A DNA stretch of 6,518 bases from an uncultured Rickettsiales bacterium (GTDB lineage Bacteria > Pseudomonadota > Alphaproteobacteria > Rickettsiales > Midichloriaceae). The notes below the pieces were generated by a model. The model was given only the letters and a program-made list of their open reading frames with translations, was not told the origin of the DNA and ran no database searches. Below are positions 1 to 4,747 of the stretch, one piece after another; positions within the stretch are counted from its first letter, which is position 1, and each line of letters begins with the position of its first letter. The DNA is taken from contig CALKVD010000100.1 of NCBI GenBank assembly GCA_937996615.1, positions 1 through 6,518 of the forward strand, read 5' to 3'. The translations under genes were made by a program, and so were the position numbers.

Positions 1-68
1 GTAAAGGTATCATTTTCGATATAACTACATTGGAATAACTTGCAAAAAATAATTAATTTCTCACTGCC

Positions 69-758
69 GTGTTAAAACTATTCTACTCAAACATTTGTCC
101 ATTTTCGCGTTTGGCTAGGGTTTTGTTTGCGGAATTATCTGAGAAAATAGAGTTATTGCCCGAATGTTTGTGGAATCCAAGTAAAGAATATTTATTTATT
201 AATGCTAGTGGGGTACTTCCCAGTTTATATATTTATGATAATGAAGTTATATGTAATATCATACCCATCATAGAATTTATTGTCGACCACTGGGAAGAAA
301 GTGGTGCTAGGCTGATCTTCGGCCATAGGCAATATTCAGATTTGCTCCAAAAAGCAAGGATCAGATATACCCTGGAATGGGCGGTACATAAATTTTATAA
401 TGACGTTACCAAATATATTATTAATGAAAGAATTATCAAAGTGATTAACACAAACTCCGAGCCAAATTCCCAAGCTATTAGAATTGCTAAAAAAAATTTA
501 GTTCCACACCTAGAATATTTTAGTTATTTGCTAAGTCAAAGCGTTTATTTATGTGGCGACGAATTGACGGTTGCAGATTTTGCTCTTGCGAGTCAAATTT
601 CGTGTCTTGATTTGGTAAATGATATAATATGGGAAAAATATGATGCATTGAAAAGTTGGTATTCTTTGCTAAAATCAAGGGGCAGTTTGCAAACTATTTT
701 ACAGGAGCAAATTCCCCAACTTAAGCCTCATAAAAACTATGCTAATCCAGATTTTTGA
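69..758 (+). CDS. glutathione S-transferase family protein
   Basis: This is a 229-residue cytosolic GST-fold protein. Residues 1-80 look like the thioredoxin-like domain: the opening LFYSNICPFSRLARVLFAEL has the usual first strand and helix, and GVLPSL (48-53) supplies the cis-proline turn. The C-terminal half is helical and contains LTVADFAL near residue 185, the N-capping box typical of GST C-terminal domains. The CPFS motif at residues 10-13 puts a cysteine where cysteine-type (beta/omega-like) GSTs carry theirs, so a thiol-transferase or stringent-starvation-like (SspA) role is as plausible as classical conjugation. The start is GTG: an in-frame TAA at 54-56 leaves no earlier choice, and homology begins right at this codon. 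There is no clear Shine-Dalgarno. The 68 bases upstream show no convincing promoter. The family call is good; substrate and subclass are unknown. Confidence 0.85.
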   Translation: MLKLFYSNICPFSRLARVLFAELSEKIELLPECLWNPSKEYLFINASGVLPSLYIYDNEVICNIIPIIEFIVDHWEESGARLIFGHRQYSDLLQKARIRYTLEWAVHKFYNDVTKYIINERIIKVINTNSEPNSQAIRIAKKNLVPHLEYFSYLLSQSVYLCGDELTVADFALASQISCLDLVNDIIWEKYDALKSWYSLLKSRGSLQTILQEQIPQLKPHKNYANPDF

Positions 759-823
759 CTTGCCTCTAGCTATTTTAGGTTGTTGTGTATATTATACGAA
801 TCAAGTTATTTTTTGGAAGGTCT

Positions 824-854
824 TGTCTGTGTTTTGATGATATTGTAATATAAT
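824..854 (+). promoter_or_regulatory. candidate sigma70 promoter of fumC
   Basis: A TTGTCT hexamer at 824-829 acts as the -35 candidate. A perfect TATAAT lies at 849-854 with a 19-base spacer, and an overlapping TAATAT at 846-851 gives a 16-base spacer. Transcription would start near 861, leaving a leader of about 26 bases before the fumC ATG. The 128-base gap between the GST gene and fumC holds nothing else convincing except a short GTATA-T-TATAC palindrome. Confidence 0.5.
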
Positions 855-886
855 AAAACTTTTAAACTACGTTAAAATTATTGATA

Positions 887-2272
887 ATGAATAAATTTAG
901 AATAGAAAAAGATATCCTAGGTCAAGTTAATGTCGAGGCTGATAAATATTGGGGGGCCCAAACTCAGCGTACGTTAGAAAATTTTGATATAGGATCAGAA
1001 TTAATGCCCCATCAGCTCATTATGAGTATGGTTTTAATAAAAAAAGCAGCGGCGATTGTTCATCGAAATCTGGGAATGTTGGAGGCAAAAATTGCTGATG
1101 CGATAGTTGTGGCAGCAGACGAGATTATGGTTGAGCATAAGTATCTCACTAGCTTTCCTCTCACAATATGGCAGAGTGGTTCAGGAACTCAAACCAACAT
1201 GAATGTTAACGAAGTTATTGCAAATAGAGCAATAGAAATTCTAGGTGGAGAAATAGGTAGCAAAACCCCCGTCCATCCCAATGATCACGTGAATATGGGG
1301 CAATCAACCAATGACACCTTTCCTTCTGCGATTCACTTGGCTGTGGTTCATTTGATCAACCATAAGTTGTTACCGGCGCTAGAATATATGGCTGAAGCTT
1401 TAGACAAGAAATCTAGAGAATTTGCTGATGTTATTAAAGTTGGTCGAACCCATCTTCAAGATGCAGTTCCGATCAGTTTGGGGCAAGAATTTTCTGCCTA
1501 TGCAACCCAGATCAAAAAGGCTATAGGGCGAGTTAATAATTCTCTACCAAACTTGCTTGAAATTCCCCAAGGTGGTACGGCAGTTGGTACTGGTATTAGC
1601 GCATCGAAAAACTTTGGTGATTATATTAGTGCTGAAATTGCTAAAATGACTGGCTATAAATTTGTTAGTGCCAAAAATAAATTTGAAGGAATTGCAGCGT
1701 CTGACGCAATACTTGAATTTAGCGGGGCGTTGAACGTTATTGGAGCTAGTTTAAATAAAATAGCTAAAGACTTAATTTTGCTTGGATCTGGTCCAAGATC
1801 GGGGATTGGTGAGCTGATTTTGCCTGAAAACGAACTTGGTTCTTCGATTATGCCGGGTAAGGTTAATCCAACTCAATGCGAAGCTATTCAGATGATTTGT
1901 GCTATGGTTTTTGGTAACAATTCTGCGATCACTTTTGCTTGTGCTAATGGAGTACTGGAGTTGAACACCTATCGTCCGTTGCTCGGGCATTTGATTCTAC
2001 AATCGAGCGAATTGCTTGCCAATGGAATCGTAAGTTTCGTTGATCATTGTATTAGTGGGATTAAACATAATCCAGTGAGGATCAAGCGGTTACTCGGCGA
2101 TTCCCTAATGTTAGCAACAGCTTTAAATCAACATATAGGATACGATAAAGCAGCAGCGATTGCTTATTCGGCCCATCATCAAAATATTTCGTTATATCAG
2201 GCGGCTTTAGAGAGTGGATTTGTTGACGAAAAACAATTTGAGATGTGGATTAAGCCAGAAGAAATGGTATAA
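887..2272 (+). CDS. fumC: fumarate hydratase, class II (fumarase C)
   Basis: This enzyme catalyses reversible hydration of fumarate to L-malate in the TCA cycle. It is an iron-free homotetramer of the aspartase/fumarase superfamily in the cytosol. All family landmarks are present: SGSGTQTNMNVNEV (97-110), HPNDHVNMGQSTND (130-143), GRTHLQDAVP with the catalytic-pair histidine (186-195), GGTAVGTG (229-236), and the fumarate lyase signature GSSIMPGKVNP (318-328), whose serine loop carries the general base. At 461 residues it matches the usual full length of about 460-465, so it looks complete and functional. I chose the ATG at 887 over the TTG two codons earlier because family alignments begin with a short polar N-terminus like MNKFRIEKD. 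Neither start has a strong Shine-Dalgarno. It has its own promoter candidate, so it need not be co-transcribed with the GST gene. Confidence 0.97.
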   Translation: MNKFRIEKDILGQVNVEADKYWGAQTQRTLENFDIGSELMPHQLIMSMVLIKKAAAIVHRNLGMLEAKIADAIVVAADEIMVEHKYLTSFPLTIWQSGSGTQTNMNVNEVIANRAIEILGGEIGSKTPVHPNDHVNMGQSTNDTFPSAIHLAVVHLINHKLLPALEYMAEALDKKSREFADVIKVGRTHLQDAVPISLGQEFSAYATQIKKAIGRVNNSLPNLLEIPQGGTAVGTGISASKNFGDYISAEIAKMTGYKFVSAKNKFEGIAASDAILEFSGALNVIGASLNKIAKDLILLGSGPRSGIGELILPENELGSSIMPGKVNPTQCEAIQMICAMVFGNNSAITFACANGVLELNTYRPLLGHLILQSSELLANGIVSFVDHCISGIKHNPVRIKRLLGDSLMLATALNQHIGYDKAAAIAYSAHHQNISLYQAALESGFVDEKQFEMWIKPEEMV

Positions 2273-2274
2273 AA

Positions 2275-2302
2275 TTGACAATTTAAAGCGTTTTTGTAAA
2301 AT
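2275..2302 (+). promoter_or_regulatory. strong sigma70-type promoter before the membrane protein gene
   Basis: A perfect -35 hexamer TTGACA (2275-2280) lies three bases after the fumC stop. It is followed after 16 bases by TAAAAT (2297-2302). The -35 sits inside a 13-base palindrome, AAATTGACAATTT (2272-2284), which could serve as an operator, although such palindromes are frequent by chance in AT-rich DNA. A second possible promoter lies downstream: TGC followed by TAATAT (2326-2334), an extended -10 with only a weak -35. Confidence 0.55.
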
Positions 2303-2336
2303 ATATTTCATATATATTGCAATTATGCTAATATAG

Positions 2337-2364
2337 AAACAATATACTATCGCAAATATTGTTT
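2337..2364 (+). promoter_or_regulatory. perfect 9-bp inverted repeat abutting a start codon
   Basis: The arms AAACAATAT (2337-2345) and ATATTGTTT (2356-2364) are exact reverse complements around a 10-base loop. The repeat ends one base before the ATG at 2366. In RNA the stem could gain a G-U closing pair (2336 with 2365). It occupies the place where a Shine-Dalgarno would be expected, and none is visible there. It may be a repressor site or a translational hairpin; its function is not established. Confidence 0.45.
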
Positions 2365-2365
2365 T

Positions 2366-3367
2366 ATGCTGCAGTTTATCCGCTTGCTTTGGCGAAAAAA
2401 GGAAAGACCTATCAAAATATATCCAGAAAAATTAAGATCTGGTGATATCATGGTGATGCTTGCAATAGCGGTTGCAACAATTCTGATTGCAATATTATTT
2501 TTTTATGAAATCCAGAATCTGGGACCAGAGGAAGTAACTTTTGAACAATCTGATTCTAAATCTTCTAATATTAGGATTGGGTTGGATTTTAAAAAGGCTT
2601 CTTACAGCAATACCTATGGCGATATTGTCAAGGGAGTGGTGGTAATTGATCAGATGCCTGGATTTTTGATAAATTCCGATGGATTATTAAAGAAAGATGT
2701 GATTATTTATATTAATAGCTTAATAAATTCTAGAATTGTCTTGTCAAAAGGTAGTAAATTTTCAATGAAACAAGAATTTATCAGCGTTGCATCAAAATTG
2801 GGAGGCTTCTTTTTTCCTGATTATAATGGAGTTGTGAATGTTTCTGCTTATGCGATTAGTAAAAATGGTACTGTTTCTCAGAATATTCCAATTCGCATTG
2901 AGTCAGAGGTTCATACGCAATCAAATAAATTAGTTTTAAACTCTGCTAAACAGCCAATTCACAATAATATAAACAATGCATACAATCGCGGGGTTATTTT
3001 CCCTGTTAATAGCGGTTTTGCTAACACAAGTAGCAGCGCCACAACCTACACGTTTAATTTATCCTATGCTCCTCATATTCCATTCTTGGTCATTTTAAGC
3101 TTTATTGCAATTGCGCTATTTAATTTATCTAACCTTAGTTGCTTGGTAAATTTAATTCGCAATCAAGATTGGCATCTCAATTCAGTAATGCTGGCAATAA
3201 TTATAATGTCTTTGCCATTTTCGCTGATGTTGCTGAATATTATGCCAAAAAGTCATGAAATTTCTGTGATTTGCTATTTTATCACTAAAATTACTTTTAT
3301 ATTTTTTAGCTTAAATCTTCTGACCCTCGTTTTGCGCTTTAAGTTTTCTTCATTAGCTAAAAGCTAG
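2366..3367 (+). CDS. four-helix membrane protein of unknown function (possibly DUF4436-like)
   Basis: This 333-residue inner-membrane protein has no family I can name with certainty. Residues 1-27 are basic and probably cytoplasmic. A first membrane helix spans about 28-48. Residues 49-236 form a soluble, strand-rich, Asn/Ser-rich domain probably in the periplasm. Three closely spaced helices follow at about 237-258, 271-292 and 298-323, with a short basic tail inside. This plan (one helix, a beta domain containing a GGFFFPDYNG turn at 146-155, then three helices separated by a proline-containing loop) recalls DUF4436 proteins, but the match is by eye. The ATG at 2366 lacks a Shine-Dalgarno and sits against an inverted repeat. 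An in-frame ATG at 2450, preceded by GGTGA at 2441-2445, is an alternative that would start just before the first helix. The gene converges with the immunity gene downstream, 25 bases away, with only a weak 5-bp hairpin over the stop codon. Confidence 0.7.
   Translation: MLQFIRLLWRKKERPIKIYPEKLRSGDIMVMLAIAVATILIAILFFYEIQNLGPEEVTFEQSDSKSSNIRIGLDFKKASYSNTYGDIVKGVVVIDQMPGFLINSDGLLKKDVIIYINSLINSRIVLSKGSKFSMKQEFISVASKLGGFFFPDYNGVVNVSAYAISKNGTVSQNIPIRIESEVHTQSNKLVLNSAKQPIHNNINNAYNRGVIFPVNSGFANTSSSATTYTFNLSYAPHIPFLVILSFIAIALFNLSNLSCLVNLIRNQDWHLNSVMLAIIIMSLPFSLMLLNIMPKSHEISVICYFITKITFIFFSLNLLTLVLRFKFSSLAKS
3354..3366 (+). terminator. weak hairpin over the stop codon of the membrane protein gene
   Basis: TAGCT (3354-3358) and AGCTA (3362-3366) pair around a 3-base AAA loop, partly within the stop codon. 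There is no U-tract after it, so it is at best a poor terminator. The 25-base gap between the convergent genes holds no better candidate. Confidence 0.15.
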
Positions 3368-3392
3368 CCACAGTTGCGATTAATGATAGAAT

Positions 3393-3770
3393 CTAGTAAT
3401 GATTCACAAACGGAACCGGGAAAGGAGTTTGGTTTGCTTCGTCTTCAAGCATTTTGAGTACTTTTCTCAGCCATGCTTTGGTATCTTCTGGGTCATAATA
3501 AGCCCCGTCGATCATTCCATCCATCCAATCGTTTGGAAAAGGTTCAAGTGCTAAAATCTCTCTGCCCTCGGATATCGCTCTATCCAGTCGTTCTTTGAAG
3601 AATCTAGCTATATTTGTAGTTGTATCACCTTCTGTGTCGCGAGCCCATATTCTAGCTGAATCATAGTATTCCCAAACCAATCTTTTTACTATATGTTCGT
3701 CTGTTAAGTCAGTGTCTGCAAAACTTAGTAAAAAACTGGATAATTCTGGATATTGGTTATCTAAATTCAT
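3393..3770 (-). CDS. orphan CdiI-like immunity protein (third in array)
   Basis: This 125-residue acidic soluble protein presumably binds and neutralises an RNase toxin in the cytosol. It has the pattern I associate with contact-dependent-inhibition immunity proteins of the CdiI_2 type: an N-terminal YPELSSFL helix, an acidic helical middle, EGREILALEPFPNDW (68-82), then YYDPED and a final WLRKVLKMLEDEA helix. The ATG at 3770 is chosen because AGAGGT lies 6 bases upstream and alignment with the neighbouring paralogue begins there. An upstream in-frame ATG at 3824 lies inside the preceding toxin remnant and is rejected. The protein is 68% identical (85 of 125, gapless by hand) to the next immunity protein upstream. 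It is preceded, 10 bases away, by the tail of a lost toxin (stop at 3781), which was presumably its former partner. No intact toxin is adjacent, so it is likely an orphan immunity gene. Confidence 0.75.
   Translation of the reverse strand: MNLDNQYPELSSFLLSFADTDLTDEHIVKRLVWEYYDSARIWARDTEGDTTTNIARFFKERLDRAISEGREILALEPFPNDWMDGMIDGAYYDPEDTKAWLRKVLKMLEDEANQTPFPVPFVNHY
3408..3770 (-). repeat. tandem duplication unit, downstream copy
   Basis: This copy is the same as the 3969-4331 segment at a constant offset of 561 bases, without gaps across the immunity coding region. Two blocks are exactly identical: 35 bases (3535-3569 with 4096-4130) and 36 bases (3681-3716 with 4242-4277). The two segments are paralogous immunity genes that have since diverged. 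Confidence 0.85.
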
Positions 3771-3776
3771 AAGGTG

Positions 3777-3800
3777 ACCTCTATTCAATTGGATATGCGG
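3777..3800 (-). repeat. 24-bp toxin-end/immunity-RBS repeat, copy 3
   Basis: This copy is identical to the ones at 4337-4360 and 4724-4747. Read on the minus strand it encodes the toxin ending AYPIE-stop, and the tail of the stop merges into AGAGGT, the ribosome binding site of the next immunity gene (ATG at 3770). It is therefore both coding end and translation signal, and a likely recombination seam. Confidence 0.85.
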
Positions 3801-3933
3801 TTTTGACAAATACTTTGCCATCATCTGTTTTCGTTAATACCACTTTAATTTTATATTTAGTATTGAGCAGTCGATTTTCTGACGTAATACCATGACCTAT
3901 TACATGGTTGAATGCAACCCCTAACTCTTTGTT
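3781..3933 (-). pseudogene. 3' tail of a displaced RNase A-like toxin
   Basis: The minus strand reads about 50 codons of toxin-like protein ending KVFVKTAYPIE-stop. The last 43 residues align without gaps to the last 43 residues of the intact toxin at 4728-6518, with 18 identities by hand count, including SE, DGK, F and the full TAYPIE ending. The conserved Thr and Tyr of the RNase A-like active site survive. The HTIERH segment and the Arg that should lie upstream are missing, so the piece cannot be a working nuclease. It has no start of its own with a ribosome binding site, and its 5' end overlaps the last codons of the upstream immunity gene in another frame. It is the remnant of a divergent toxin allele, left attached to its immunity gene after the rest was replaced. 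Confidence 0.8.
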
Positions 3934-4331
3934 TTGCTCTTTTCGTATTCTTCCTTGTATAGACTCACAAATGGCACAGGGAGGGTTGTTCGCTCTACTT
4001 CTTCCTGCAGCATTTTGAGTACTTTTCTCAGCCATGCTTTACCATCTTCCGGATCGTAATAACATACCTCACTCCTATCGCAAATCCAATCATTCGGAAA
4101 AGGTTCAAGTGCTAAAATCTCTCTGCCCTCCGATATAGTGCTATCTAGACGTTCTTTGAATAATCTAGCGATATTTTCAGTTGTATCAATTTCTAGTTTG
4201 CGGGCACATATTCTAGCTAAATCATAGCAATCCCAAACAAATCTTTTTACTATATGTTCGTCTGTTAAGTCAGTGTCCATCCAACCTATCAGAAAATTGG
4301 ATAATTCCTGATACTTTTTTTCTAATTGCAT
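3921..4331 (-). CDS. orphan CdiI-like immunity protein (second in array)
   Basis: This 136-residue paralogue shares DTDLTDEHIVKR, EGREILALEPFPNDW, YYDPED and KAWLRKVLKML with the third-array protein at 3393-3770. It presumably acts as a cytosolic antitoxin against an RNase toxin. AGAGGT lies 5 bases before the ATG at 4331, giving a firm start. The first 125 residues align gaplessly with the paralogue. The final 11 residues (KEEYEKSKTKS) are an extension read through DNA that belongs to the following toxin remnant in a different frame, so the native stop appears to have been lost when the cassettes were joined. The strongest divergence from the paralogue is eight consecutive changed residues between NDW and YYDPED. 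The gene is preceded 9 bases upstream by the very short toxin remnant ending at 4341. Confidence 0.78.
   Translation of the reverse strand: MQLEKKYQELSNFLIGWMDTDLTDEHIVKRFVWDCYDLARICARKLEIDTTENIARLFKERLDSTISEGREILALEPFPNDWICDRSEVCYYDPEDGKAWLRKVLKMLQEEVERTTLPVPFVSLYKEEYEKSKTKS
3969..4331 (-). repeat. tandem duplication unit, upstream copy
   Basis: This is the partner of 3408-3770. Similarity stops at the end of the immunity coding sequence (the PVPFV region): this copy runs on into a toxin remnant, while the other copy stops two codons later. Confidence 0.85.
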
Positions 4332-4336
4332 AATAT

Positions 4337-4360
4337 ACCTCTATTCAATTGGATATGCGG
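4337..4360 (-). repeat. 24-bp toxin-end/immunity-RBS repeat, copy 2
   Basis: This copy is identical over 24 bases to the ones at 3777 and 4724. The match with the 4724 copy extends to 28 bases (4337-4364 against 4724-4751). It contains the toxin-type stop and the AGAGGT that serves the immunity gene starting at 4331. Confidence 0.85.
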
Positions 4361-4376
4361 TATATAAATTTACCAT
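4341..4376 (-). pseudogene. minimal frameshifted toxin-tail remnant
   Basis: On the minus strand the end of the intact toxin is recognisable: GATGGTAAA, then the TATACCGCATATCC stretch and the AYPIE-stop. The segment between GATGGTAAA and TATACC is 5 bases shorter than in the intact gene, so the DGK part and the TAYPIE part lie in different frames. Only about 12 codons of similarity remain before the stop of the upstream immunity gene at 4387. It cannot encode anything useful. It marks a former toxin end in front of the immunity gene at 3921-4331. Confidence 0.6.
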
Positions 4377-4386
4377 CTTGCGCTGT

Positions 4387-4719
4387 TTACCTAGATTTAA
4401 TAGCAAAATCTGCAGGTAATTTACCTATCTGGATTGCCTCTTCCTCCACCATTTTTAGCACCTTCTTGAGCCATGTTTTTCTCCATTCAATATCTAGGCA
4501 TATGATATTTAACATATCACCTATCCATTCTTGTGGAAATGGTTCCATCACTAAGACCTCCTCACCTTCAGCTAAAGTGTTTATAATAGCTTGTGGCGCA
4601 TTATCTTTTGCATAAAATTTACTTATTTCTTCATCTGCGTCGTCTGATACTGTAAATTCAACAAATAAACAGCCTAAATTACCAAATTTTTTATTTAATA
4701 TGCTATATTCTTCTTCCAT
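4387..4719 (-). CDS. cognate CdiI-like immunity protein of the intact toxin
   Basis: This 110-residue soluble protein starts 8 bases after the stop of the large toxin gene, with GAGGT 4 bases before the ATG. It is almost certainly translated from the toxin transcript and protects the producer from the RNase domain. It is a distant relative of the two downstream immunity proteins: it shares EGEEVLVMEPFPQEW (52-66) and WLKKVLKMVEEEA near the C-terminus, while the N-terminal half and the loop between these motifs differ and it is about 15 residues shorter. That degree of difference from the two orphans is expected if each binds a different toxin variant. It ends at 4387, directly against the short toxin remnant. 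Confidence 0.78.
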   Translation of the reverse strand: MEEEYSILNKKFGNLGCLFVEFTVSDDADEEISKFYAKDNAPQAIINTLAEGEEVLVMEPFPQEWIGDMLNIICLDIEWRKTWLKKVLKMVEEEAIQIGKLPADFAIKSR

Positions 4720-4723
4720 AATA

Positions 4724-4747
4724 ACCTCTATTCAATTGGATATGCGG
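4724..4747 (-). repeat. 24-bp toxin-end/immunity-RBS repeat, copy 1
   Basis: This copy lies at the end of the intact toxin gene: it encodes the final AYPIE-stop, and the AGAGGT at its other end is the ribosome binding site of the immunity gene starting at 4719. It is the intact parent-type junction, repeated at 4337 and 3777. Confidence 0.85.

Noticed and set aside
759..886. Search for a terminator or small RNA between the GST gene and fumC
   Set aside because: Only a 5-bp GTATA/TATAC palindrome with a one-base centre is present; it cannot form a hairpin and has no T-run.
1772..1990. 72-codon minus-strand frame inside fumC
   Set aside because: It is fully antisense to conserved fumarase sequence, with no domain pattern and no ribosome binding site.
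3771..3824. Upstream ATG that would extend the third-array immunity protein to 143 residues
   Set aside because: The extra 18 codons lie inside the toxin remnant in another frame; the ATG at 3770 has AGAGGT at the right distance and matches the paralogue's start.
3934..4035. N-terminal 34 codons of an 84-codon minus-strand frame that includes the toxin tail
   Set aside because: This part is antisense-free but out of frame with the immunity gene that fully covers it, and the ATG has no ribosome binding site; only the later toxin-like part is a real remnant.
4349..4615. 88-codon plus-strand frame
   Set aside because: It is antisense to the cognate immunity gene and the repeat junction; a shadow frame.
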